Origin: Campylobacteraceae bacterium
GTDB taxonomy: Bacteria > Campylobacterota > Campylobacteria > Campylobacterales > Sulfurovaceae
Assembly (NCBI GenBank): GCA_027066355.1
Contig: JAMONW010000182.1
Location: forward strand, 1 to 5,075
Direction of reading: 5' to 3'
Length of the DNA: 5,075 nt
The stretch's first letter is position 1; each line of letters begins with the position of its first letter. Of this stretch, positions 1-5,075 are shown piece after piece. Under the pieces are notes generated by a model that worked only from the letters and a program-made list of their open reading frames with translations, ran no database searches and was not told where the DNA came from. The position numbers and the translations under genes are program-made.

Positions 1-491
1 CTCTTTATAAAAAGGCTTTAAGTATTAATACTACACCTATAATTTTAAGAAGATATAAAGAGTTTATACAACGCACAAAAGAGCTTTTGTCATGGCATAA
101 AATTAAATCTAAAGATATTGGTTATAGCAGTTTTAATATTCACAATATTACTAAGTTAGAAGATATGCCAAAAGTTGCAAAAGGGCTTGATAAAATTGCC
201 AAATATTATGCAAGAAGTCCAAAAAGCAGAAGCTTAGGTAAGCGTTATCACAAAGAGGTAATGAAGATATATAAAACTTTGGCAAAAGAGTATCCAAAAG
301 AATACACTTGTGCATATATAAACTCTCTTTTAGAAGCAGTTGAGCTATTTATGTTTTCTCCAACTTTGCTCAAAGAGGCTCAAGAGTTGCTTTATGGCAA
401 TTATGATTGTATAAAATCAAGGGTTGCACTAACAAGTAAATTAAAAGAGTTAAAACAAAAAACATTTATTAAAAAAGCTATTTTATCTTAA
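1..491 (+). CDS. 3' part of a hypothetical alpha-helical (TPR-like) protein, truncated by the window edge
   Basis: The frame is open from the first complete codon at position 3 to the TAA at 489-491, giving 162 visible residues. A TTG at 87 could serve as a start, but it has no convincing ribosome binding site and the frame upstream of it reads as normal protein (LYKKALSIN..., then a Lys/Arg-rich helix), so this is more likely the C-terminal part of a longer protein. The visible part is rich in Lys and Leu and looks wholly helical. The stretch around visible residues 82-115 (KEVMKIYKTLAKEYPKEY and onward) has the spacing of a TPR-type helical hairpin, with a second helix pair after it. No catalytic motif, signal peptide or membrane segment is visible in this part. 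I do not recognise the family; the TPR resemblance is a pattern judgement. It converges on the DUF255 gene. Confidence 0.7.
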   Translation, partial: LYKKALSINTTPIILRRYKEFIQRTKELLSWHKIKSKDIGYSSFNIHNITKLEDMPKVAKGLDKIAKYYARSPKSRSLGKRYHKEVMKIYKTLAKEYPKEYTCAYINSLLEAVELFMFSPTLLKEAQELLYGNYDCIKSRVALTSKLKELKQKTFIKKAILS

Positions 492-496
492 AATTT

Positions 497-529
497 AAAG
501 AGTTAAAATAGACTCTTTAACTCTTTTTT
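497..529 (+). terminator. Rho-independent terminator of the plus-strand gene, overlapping the end of the convergent gene
   Basis: AAAGAGTTAAA (497-507) pairs perfectly with TTTAACTCTTT (516-526) around an 8-nt loop, and the T run continues to 529 with a further T-rich tract at 534-540. A shorter alternative stem, AAAGAGT (497-503) with ACTCTTT (512-518), competes with it. The hairpin starts 6 bp after the plus-strand stop codon and contains the stop codon (503-505) and last codons of the minus-strand gene. On the minus strand the stem is followed by AAATTTT, a weak U tract, so termination in that direction is less certain. Confidence 0.65.
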
Positions 530-2458
530 AATATTTTTTTCACTCTTAAAACTTTTAAAGCAACTTTGAAATCCACATATTTGATACAAATTATATTTTG
601 TAGCTTTTTTGTAGAGATATGGATATAAATATCTATTAAAATCTATATTTAAAAGTTTCTCTTTATTAGCTTTTAATACTAATATTTTTTTCTTTAATAC
701 TAAGGCATCAAGCAAAGTAGCATAGTAATTAGGAGCGTTATTTAGGTATGCTGAATTTAATTTAAAAGTTTTATCTACTACTTTGCTCATTGAGTAGTCG
801 CCATTAAGTGCTATTAAAACTACTGCATTTTTTATAGCTTGTGCGCTTGGGCTTTTGTAGCTTCCATCTTCAAGAGAGGCTTTTGATTTAAAGTTGTTAT
901 TACTATAAAACCACTCGCCATTTTTATAAAATTGCTTTATACTTTTTTGCATAAATTTATTTGCTAAGTTTAGATATTTTTTATCTAATGTAGCTGTATA
1001 TGCTGATATTAAAGCATCTGTTAAAAATGAGTAATCCTCTAAGAGAGCTTTTTGTGTTGCTTTGTATGGCAAGAGTGTTTGGTGATATAAGTTGCCATTT
1101 TTATAGATTAATTTCAGTAAACTCTCCAAAGATTTTATAGCCTCATTTTGATACTTTTTATCCACTACTAAAGCATCAAACTTAGCTTTAATATATAGTG
1201 CATTCCAAGCTGTATTTATCTTTTTATCAATAAAAGGATACTTTTTTTTAGCTCTATATTTTTGTAGTAACTTTTTTATTTTTGTAAATTTTCCAATTTT
1301 GCCATTTAGTGTAGCATTAGAGTAATCTCCACCCTCAAAATTTCCCATTTGCCTAATTCCAAAATAATCAAGTGCCTCTTTTGCCTTGCTTTTATTAACA
1401 CCATTTTTTATTAAAAAATTTAATACTTTTTCATACTCAAAAATGTAGTAGTAGCCCTCTTGCTCATCTCCATCTTCATTTTTACTATCTGCATTTGAGG
1501 CGCTATAATATAATCCATTTTTACCAAAATATTTATCTATATTTGCTATGCTGTTCTTTACAACCTCTGCATAAAGCCTATTTTTTGTAATTTTGTAAGC
1601 TTTTGAATATAGCGATATTAACTCTGCATTTGTATATAGCATCTTTTCAAAGTGAGGTATTTGCCACTTTGCATCAACACTATATCTAAAAAATCCACCC
1701 TCTATTTGGTCATATATTCCACCTTTTGCCATTGCATCAAGTGCTTTTGTAGCTAATTTAAGAGCTTTTTTATCTCTATTTAAAGCATATGAATTTAATA
1801 GTAAATTAATAGCTTCTGGTTGTGGAAACTTTGGCGCTGTGCCTAATCCGCCATTTTTATAATCAAAATTTCTCTCAATATTTTTAATAGCAACTTCTAA
1901 TAATCTATCTTTTATTTTTACTATTGGGGCTTTTGCATTTTTATAATTTTGTATAGCTTTATTGATATTTTGTGCAATTTTATTTAGCTCTGATTTTGGT
2001 GTAGATACTATCTCTTTCAATATCTCTATTAAGTTATCTTTAGGAATATAAGTTCCAAAAAATATAGGTTTTTTATTTGGCAATAAAATTACTGTTAGTG
2101 GCCAACCTCCTCCTCTATGATTTACTACTCTAAAACCAAGTTGATAGTAGTTATCTATATCTACTCTTCTCTCTTTGTCAACCTTTATAGAAACAAAGTA
2201 TCTATTTAAGATTTTTGCAACATCTTTTTGCTCAAAACTCTCTCTTGCCATTACATGACACCAATGACAAGTGCTATATCCAATAGATAAAAATATAAAT
2301 TTATGCTCTTTTTTAGCTTTTTTAAAAGCCCTATTGCTCCACTCCATCCAATTAACAGGATTATCTTTATGCTGAAGTAAATATGGTGATTTTGAGTATT
2401 TAAGTTCGTTTGAAAGTAGTGTAAAAGTTAATAATATAACTGTTAGTAATATTTTCAT
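503..2458 (-). CDS. Exported thioredoxin-domain protein of the DUF255 (YyaL/SPATA20) family
   Basis: The 651-residue product matches the DUF255 family in domain order. Residues 1-16 are a hydrophobic leader (MKILLTVILLTFTLLS), probably a Sec signal or membrane anchor, although no clean AxA cleavage site is visible. Then come the family signature SPYLLQHKDNPVNW (24-37) and a thioredoxin-like fold with YSTCHWCHVM: C64 and C67 form a CxxC pair, and P120 in GGGWP is the likely cis-proline. The six-hairpin (glycosidase-like) domain carries GGIYDQIEGGFFRYS (246-260), WQIPHFEKMLYTNAEL (265-280), an ADS...DGDEQEGYYY block (323-338) and TAWNALYIKA (417-426). The C-terminal CGFQSC (628-633) fits the family's conserved Cys pair. 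Length is slightly under the roughly 690 residues of YyaL. The biochemical function of the family is not settled; a redox role is inferred from CxxC. The ATG start is supported by AGGAG five bases upstream (2464-2468). An extended -10 lies just upstream, inside an inverted repeat. Confidence 0.9.
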   Translation of the reverse strand: MKILLTVILLTFTLLSNELKYSKSPYLLQHKDNPVNWMEWSNRAFKKAKKEHKFIFLSIGYSTCHWCHVMARESFEQKDVAKILNRYFVSIKVDKERRVDIDNYYQLGFRVVNHRGGGWPLTVILLPNKKPIFFGTYIPKDNLIEILKEIVSTPKSELNKIAQNINKAIQNYKNAKAPIVKIKDRLLEVAIKNIERNFDYKNGGLGTAPKFPQPEAINLLLNSYALNRDKKALKLATKALDAMAKGGIYDQIEGGFFRYSVDAKWQIPHFEKMLYTNAELISLYSKAYKITKNRLYAEVVKNSIANIDKYFGKNGLYYSASNADSKNEDGDEQEGYYYIFEYEKVLNFLIKNGVNKSKAKEALDYFGIRQMGNFEGGDYSNATLNGKIGKFTKIKKLLQKYRAKKKYPFIDKKINTAWNALYIKAKFDALVVDKKYQNEAIKSLESLLKLIYKNGNLYHQTLLPYKATQKALLEDYSFLTDALISAYTATLDKKYLNLANKFMQKSIKQFYKNGEWFYSNNNFKSKASLEDGSYKSPSAQAIKNAVVLIALNGDYSMSKVVDKTFKLNSAYLNNAPNYYATLLDALVLKKKILVLKANKEKLLNIDFNRYLYPYLYKKATKYNLYQICGFQSCFKSFKSEKNIKKELKSLF

Positions 2459-2483
2459 TCATACTCCTTTGTGCTATTAGCAT

Positions 2484-2492
2484 ACTATACCA
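2484..2492 (-). promoter_or_regulatory. Extended -10 promoter for the DUF255 gene, in the left repeat arm
   Basis: On the minus strand the sequence reads TGGTATAGT: a TG extension (2492-2491), one base, then TATAGT (2489-2484), 5 of 6 matches to TATAAT. No good -35 hexamer is visible at 17 bp, which fits an extended -10 promoter. Transcription would begin near 2477 within the small dyad GCTATTAGC, leaving a leader of about 19 nt that contains AAAGGAG and then the ATG at 2458. The dyad at the expected start point could be an operator. Confidence 0.5.
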
Positions 2493-2517
2493 TAAAAGAA
2501 GAAAATATAAGGAGAAT

Positions 2518-2583
2518 ATGAAATTATGCATTCAAAAATTTAAAGGATTAATATGTCTTCTTCCTTTTGGTATAGTAAGCTAA
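2518..2583 (+). CDS. Possible 21-residue small ORF between the repeat arms (speculative)
   Basis: ATG at 2518 is preceded by AAGGAG with only 3 bases between, a good ribosome binding site motif at short spacing. The frame ends at TAA 2581-2583, inside the right arm. The peptide begins MKLCIQKFKGLICLLP and ends FGIVS: a basic start followed by a hydrophobic run, as in short membrane peptides or leader peptides. It is too short for coding statistics, has no recognisable homologue, and no plus-strand promoter is obvious upstream of it, so it may be chance. Confidence 0.15.
   Translation: MKLCIQKFKGLICLLPFGIVS
2548..2576 (+). promoter_or_regulatory. Outward-facing promoter copy in the right repeat arm, antisense to the CAP gene
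   Basis: The right arm repeats the extended -10 block in plus orientation: TGG (2568-2570) directly before TATAGT (2571-2576). TTAATA at 2548-2553, 17 bp upstream, matches 4 of 6 bases of TTGACA. A transcript would start near 2583 and run into the 3' end of the minus-strand CAP gene. There is no plus-strand gene downstream for it to serve, so it is either an antisense promoter or a relic of the duplication that made the inverted repeat. Confidence 0.4.
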
Positions 2584-2601
2584 TAGCACAAAGAGTGCTA
2601 T
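2583..2601 (-). terminator. Weak hairpin downstream of the CAP gene, possible terminator
   Basis: On the minus strand ATAGCAC (2601-2595) pairs with GTGCTAT (2589-2583) around a TCTTT loop, 15 bp after the CAP stop codon. The stem is 7 bp and no U run follows, so it is not a canonical intrinsic terminator. Its 3' half belongs to the right arm of the long inverted repeat, so the small hairpin would compete with the long one. Confidence 0.3.
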
Positions 2602-2616
2602 ATTGAATTTTAACTA

Positions 2617-3270
2617 TTAATCTCTATCATCTCCATACATAAATGTCCAGTATGCTTTATCACCTTTTTTTGCATACTCAACGCTTAAGTGAAGTGCTTT
2701 TTTATCAAGCACCATAGAGCAAAATCCACTTCTACTTTTCATCGCTTTTTCTACCATATGAGGAATGCTCTCACCTGCACCAACATCTTGAACTAAAACC
2801 TTTTCAACTACATAGTTACCATCATAGCCATCTCTTTTTGCTCTCTCTTTTGGAGTTGAACCATCAGAGCCTACATCTGTTACCATACCATTATCTGCCA
2901 TATCTTCAGAGTGTTCTTTTGCAGCTTTGTCAAGCTCTTTGCTGTCAATTACACAAGGTGATGGTCCAACTAAGGCATCTGCATCATCACACTCTAAAGG
3001 AATATCCTCTCTTAAATATCTTATAAGAGTTTTGGCTCTGTCTGTATCATTTTTAGCTAAGCTATAACACCAAACATTCTCTTTTTTAATATCATAATCC
3101 AAATCTAAATCTTGAACTTTCAATTTAAAATCTGGGTCGGCTTGTAATTTATTGTAATATTCATTATGAACAATCTCTTCATTTCTATAACTGCTACTAC
3201 CTTGATCCAAATTGCACCCTAAAAAAATTAGAGGGCAAGATGCAAATATTATTTTTCTTATTTTATTCAT
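2617..3270 (-). CDS. Lipoprotein with a degenerate CAP/SCP (PR-1-like) domain
   Basis: The 217-residue product starts with MNKIRK, a hydrophobic run and FLGC19, a likely lipobox (Phe at -3 is less usual). Asn after the Cys gives no inner-membrane retention signal, so an outer-membrane anchor is inferred. Residues 20-100 are acidic and unassigned. From about 108 the sequence follows the bacterial CAP pattern: DKAAKEHSEDMA (114-125), GSDGSTPKERAKRDGYDG (134-151), E156 in the place of the conserved GEN glutamate, AMKSRSGFCSMVLD (176-189) in place of W..S.GH....., and AYWTFMYG (206-213). The two histidines of the usual CAP tetrad appear replaced by D132 and by F183 or C184, so metal binding or catalysis of the classical kind is doubtful. 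C68, C94, C106 and C184 could form disulfides. The ATG follows AAAGG with 7 bases between. CAP proteins have varied roles; none can be assigned here. Confidence 0.75.
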   Translation of the reverse strand: MNKIRKIIFASCPLIFLGCNLDQGSSSYRNEEIVHNEYYNKLQADPDFKLKVQDLDLDYDIKKENVWCYSLAKNDTDRAKTLIRYLREDIPLECDDADALVGPSPCVIDSKELDKAAKEHSEDMADNGMVTDVGSDGSTPKERAKRDGYDGNYVVEKVLVQDVGAGESIPHMVEKAMKSRSGFCSMVLDKKALHLSVEYAKKGDKAYWTFMYGDDRD

Positions 3271-3675
3271 TTTTTAACCTTTACCATTTAATGGCACTAT
3301 TTTAACATTTTTATTTTTAACTAATACTTAATTTTTTGTTGCAAAATGTAAAAAAGTAACCATTTTATGGAATTATTTAAAATATTTTATCTAATTAAGT
3401 TTATGTTAAGTCTTATACATTATTTTATATCCGTTTTTCGGTATTATATATTTTATTAGATAATGAGCTTAAGATTAAAAAATGTTAAAAAAGTATATAA
3501 ATAATAAAAATAAGTAGCTTCTTATAAATAATTTCAATTAAATATGCAAATTATGTTAAAATTTATTAATAATTAGAAGCTAATCCTTAAAGTATAATTT
3601 ATAAATTAAGAAAAAGCATTTTATTACAAGAAGTATTAGTATAAATATTAGGGAGTTTAATTAAGAGAGCTTTAT
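3271..3675. other. 405-bp extremely AT-rich intergenic region without a gene
   Basis: No ORF longer than a few codons with a ribosome binding site is present on either strand. It must hold the promoter of the CAP gene: a perfect TATAAT on the minus strand (3448-3443) is one candidate, but its -35 match is poor and the leader would be about 165 nt. Other contents are a small CCG-TTTTT-CGG dyad (3431-3441), an imperfect direct repeat AAAATGT(T)AAAAAAGTA (3343-3358 and 3479-3495), an inverted repeat at 3515-3582, and a plus-strand TATAAT (3593-3598) with no clear -35. At this base composition such boxes arise easily by chance. Confidence 0.6.
3515..3582. repeat. Inverted repeat TAGCTTCT / AGAAGCTA
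   Basis: TAGCTTCT (3515-3522) and AGAAGCTA (3575-3582) are perfect inverted copies 52 bp apart. They hold several of the few G and C bases in this stretch, and the AT-rich centre can pair further only with gaps. A plus-strand TATAAT (3593-3598) follows 10 bp later. It could be a protein-binding pair, a small structured RNA, or coincidence. Confidence 0.4.
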
Positions 3676-3688
3676 CTATTTTAAGCTC
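3667..3688 (-). terminator. Weak hairpin at the end of the pcm operon
   Basis: On the minus strand GAGCTT (3688-3683) pairs with AAGCTC (3672-3667) around a 10-nt loop that contains the TAG stop codon (3678-3676). The following TCTTAATT is only a weak U tract, so this is a marginal intrinsic terminator; the base composition beyond it offers nothing better. Confidence 0.35.
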
Positions 3689-4284
3689 CTAAGTGCTTCT
3701 AAGAAATCATCATAACTTGCACTCTTTAGTGCATAAATATCATCTTCTATCTCTATAAATCTAAAATCTCCACTCTCTTGAAGCTCTTTAGCGGCTTTTT
3801 TAAATCTTTTTCTCTCTTTTTTATCTAAATTTAGAGATTTTGCCAACTCATTAACCTCTATATAGTTTTTTTCATCTACTATATCTATGTGATCTTTTTT
3901 CTCTATTTTTGCAGGTTCATTTATTTTTAAATGGCTAATTTGTGTTCTATAGAGTTGTTGCATCTCTCCAAAAGCCTCTTTTAATAAGTCAACTTCACCT
4001 TTAAGTGTTCCGACTATTAAATTATTAGTTGCTTTTAAATCATTTATTGTCTCTTTTAAAATTTTAATTGTTTCATCTTTTGCTGCTAAGAGATCTTTAT
4101 GAACAAAGCCATTTGTAGGTGCTTCACTTTTTGTTCTTATATTTACAGAGCTGTCAAGTTCAATAAATATCTGTCCATCAACTTTTTTAGACCTTAAAAG
4201 CCCTTTTTTTATTTTAGCATATACTGCTTGTCTTGAAATTCCACTTTGCTTTGCATACTCTGATGGTTTAATTAATTTACTCAT
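3676..4284 (-). CDS. HTH and coiled-coil protein of unknown function, possibly DUF3972-like
   Basis: The 202-residue product has three visible parts. Residues 3-42 (PSEYAKQSGISRQAVYAKIKKG...) form a MerR/excisionase-type helix-turn-helix, with the recognition helix at about 17-27 and a short beta wing GQIFIEL at 37-43. Residues 64-120 are a Lys/Glu/Leu-rich helix with heptad character, probably a coiled coil for self-association. Residues 140-200 (YIEVNELAKSLNLDKKERKRF...DIYALKS) look like a second small winged-helix-like domain. The HTH-then-coiled-coil order recalls the Campylobacterota DUF3972 proteins, from memory and unverified. There is no signal peptide or membrane segment, so it should be cytoplasmic and probably binds DNA; its targets are unknown. 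The ATG is supported by AAGGGAG with 7 bases between (4292-4298). It begins 17 bp after the pcm stop codon, with no terminator between, so the two are likely cotranscribed. Confidence 0.7.
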   Translation of the reverse strand: MSKLIKPSEYAKQSGISRQAVYAKIKKGLLRSKKVDGQIFIELDSSVNIRTKSEAPTNGFVHKDLLAAKDETIKILKETINDLKATNNLIVGTLKGEVDLLKEAFGEMQQLYRTQISHLKINEPAKIEKKDHIDIVDEKNYIEVNELAKSLNLDKKERKRFKKAAKELQESGDFRFIEIEDDIYALKSASYDDFLEALRSLK

Positions 4285-4301
4285 TTTACAGCTCCCTTCT
4301 A

Positions 4302-4976
4302 TTAATACTCTTTCCCCTCAACGACTGGCACAAAAAAACAAGTTTCAATTACTTCACTTGTTATTTTATTACCACGCTTGTAGTATCTTGTAATGGTTTG
4401 TAAACCATACTCCTCTACTGGTGCAATCAAAATTCCACCATCTGCTAATTGCTCAAATAGAACTTGTGGTATCTCTTTTGGCGCGGCTGAGAATATTATT
4501 CTATCAAATGGTGCAAATGCACTCCAGCCTCTTGTGCCATCATCAAACTTTGATATGATATTATCAATTCCAAGCTCTTTAAATCTAGCTCTTGCCTCTT
4601 GAAGCAGAGAATCAATTCTCTCAATTGTAAATACTCTTCTAAAGAGTTTTGAGAGAACTGCTGCTTGATAGCCACTGCCACACCCAATCTCTAAAACAGA
4701 ATCACAACTACTGTTAGGCTCAAGGTATTGAGTCATTTTAGCAACTGTAAGAGGAGAGCTTATCCATTGTTGAGAATCCATTGGTAACGCATCTAAATTG
4801 TATGCTAAGTGTTTAAAAATATCTGAAACAAAAATCTCTCTGTCAACAGATAGTAGAGCCTCTTTTACATTTGACTCTAGTGTAAACTGGTTGTCAATTT
4901 TTGCAACCATCTCTTTTATAAAATGTTCTCTCTCTTTTCTTGCTACTTCTTCCATAAATGCACTCTTTGTCATCAT
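4302..4976 (-). CDS. pcm: Protein-L-isoaspartate O-methyltransferase
   Basis: The 224-residue product should transfer a methyl group from S-adenosylmethionine to the alpha-carboxyl of L-isoaspartyl residues in damaged proteins, starting their repair in the cytoplasm. Family blocks are in order: VKEALLSVDREIFV (37-50), the pre-motif QQWISSPLTVAKMTQ (69-83, usually QTIS.P..VA.MT), SAM motif I VLEIGCGSGYQAAVLSKL (94-111), the acidic residue E119 in TIER, DDGTRGW (145-151), FDRIIFSAAPKEIP (157-170), LADGGILIAPV (177-187) and the C-terminal CFFVPVV (213-219). It is slightly longer than the 208-residue E. coli enzyme, with additional N-terminal residues. Two adjacent ATGs (4976 and 4973) are possible starts; AAGG at 4983-4986 lies 6 bases before the first, which is preferred. 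It is first in an operon with the HTH protein. Confidence 0.93.
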   Translation of the reverse strand: MMTKSAFMEEVARKEREHFIKEMVAKIDNQFTLESNVKEALLSVDREIFVSDIFKHLAYNLDALPMDSQQWISSPLTVAKMTQYLEPNSSCDSVLEIGCGSGYQAAVLSKLFRRVFTIERIDSLLQEARARFKELGIDNIISKFDDGTRGWSAFAPFDRIIFSAAPKEIPQVLFEQLADGGILIAPVEEYGLQTITRYYKRGNKITSEVIETCFFVPVVEGKEY

Positions 4977-5008
4977 TTAATACCTTAAATTGCTCATCTG
5001 TTCTTTAT

Positions 5009-5037
5009 ATTATATAATATTTTTTTTAAAAAAACAA
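5009..5037 (-). promoter_or_regulatory. Sigma-70-type promoter of the pcm operon
   Basis: On the minus strand TTGTTT (5037-5032) and a perfect TATAAT (5014-5009) are separated by 17 bp. Transcription would start near 5002, giving a leader of about 25 nt with AAGG before the ATG at 4976. The spacer is a run of T then A, which should be curved or flexible. A perfect 14-bp palindrome lies upstream (5054-5067). Confidence 0.65.
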
Positions 5038-5075
5038 GTGTTTATATGAATAAATATTAATTAATATCTAATTTT

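Larger units (their letters stand above)
2463..2596. repeat. Long imperfect inverted repeat (two ~46-bp arms, 42-bp centre)
   Basis: The left arm 2463-2508 and the reverse complement of the right arm 2551-2596 align almost throughout. CTTTGTGCTATTAGC is identical in both (2467-2481; 2579-2593), then one A/T mismatch, then TACTATACCA is identical (2483-2492; 2568-2577), then similar AAAAGAAG-type purine runs with small indels. Within each arm a short dyad GCTA-T/A-TAGC sits just downstream of a TATAGT box. The arms lie between two minus-strand genes and fill most of their 158-bp spacer. No target-site duplication is evident at the ends and no transposase is present. It could be a MITE-like element, an inverted duplication of a promoter region, or a regulatory hairpin. 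Confidence 0.85.

Noticed and set aside
87..491. Complete 134-residue gene starting at TTG 87
   Set aside because: The frame stays open to the window edge and reads as protein-like sequence upstream of the TTG, and no ribosome binding site precedes it, so a longer gene cut by the edge is preferred.
2463..2596. Insertion sequence or CRISPR-type repeat
   Set aside because: There is no transposase, no target-site duplication and only two opposing arms, so neither call is supported; it is listed as an inverted repeat only.
2838..3026. Plus-strand 62-residue ORF
   Set aside because: It lies wholly antisense to the CAP lipoprotein gene, is rich in His/Leu/Gln as expected from a reversed reading, and has no domain.
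3431..3441. CCG-TTTTT-CGG as a terminator hairpin
   Set aside because: The stem is only 3 bp of G/C and does not extend cleanly, and no U run follows in a useful position.
3463..3504. Short frame MSLRLKNVKKVYK in the intergenic gap, resembling the start of an ABC transporter ATPase
   Set aside because: It stops after 13 codons, has no ribosome binding site, and no transporter sequence follows in any frame; resemblance over 13 Lys-rich residues is easily chance.
4393..4602. Plus-strand 69-residue ORF
   Set aside because: Antisense shadow of the well-supported pcm gene, with no ribosome binding site or recognisable domain.
4496..4687. Minus-strand 63-residue ORF in another frame of pcm
   Set aside because: It overlaps the conserved SAM-binding region of pcm out of frame, so it cannot be the real reading.
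4798..4980. Plus-strand 60-residue ORF
   Set aside because: Antisense to the N-terminal part of pcm; Ser/Phe-rich composition typical of a reverse-strand artefact.

Overview
The window is very AT-rich bacterial DNA with strongly AT-biased codons (Lys as AAA, Leu as TTA) and tightly packed minus-strand genes. A protein-L-isoaspartate methyltransferase, an exported DUF255/YyaL thioredoxin-fold protein and an HTH/coiled-coil protein of a Campylobacterota-like type make a Campylobacterota (Sulfurimonas/Sulfurovum/Arcobacter-like) host the best guess. This rests on composition and protein style, not on a diagnostic marker. There are no rRNA or tRNA genes, CRISPR arrays, transposases or phage genes.

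Layout, left to right. Positions 1-491 hold the 3' end of a plus-strand gene whose start lies outside the window. It converges on a large minus-strand gene (503-2458) for an exported thioredoxin-domain DUF255 protein; 11 bp separate the stop codons, and a terminator hairpin lies across the gap and the minus-strand gene's 3' end. Upstream of the DUF255 gene is a 158-bp spacer dominated by a long imperfect inverted repeat (arms about 46 bp, 2463-2596). Each arm carries an outward-facing extended -10 promoter. Next is a minus-strand gene (2617-3270) for a lipoprotein with a degenerate CAP/SCP domain. A 405-bp, extremely AT-rich non-coding stretch follows (3271-3675). The right end is a two-gene minus-strand operon read from a good sigma-70-type promoter at the right edge: pcm (4302-4976), then, 17 bp later, an HTH plus coiled-coil protein of unknown function (3676-4284).

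The genes do not form an obvious single pathway. pcm repairs isoaspartyl damage in cytoplasmic proteins, and its operon partner is probably a DNA-binding protein. The DUF255 protein and the CAP lipoprotein both appear to be exported and lie next to each other, so an envelope role is possible but unproven.

The most interesting object is the inverted repeat at 2463-2596. It duplicates a promoter-like block in opposite orientation. In any read-through transcript from the CAP gene it would fold into a long hairpin that hides the ribosome binding site of the DUF255 gene, while a transcript started at the local promoter would escape. It could be a regulatory insulator, a MITE-like element or an invertible switch; the sequence alone does not decide.
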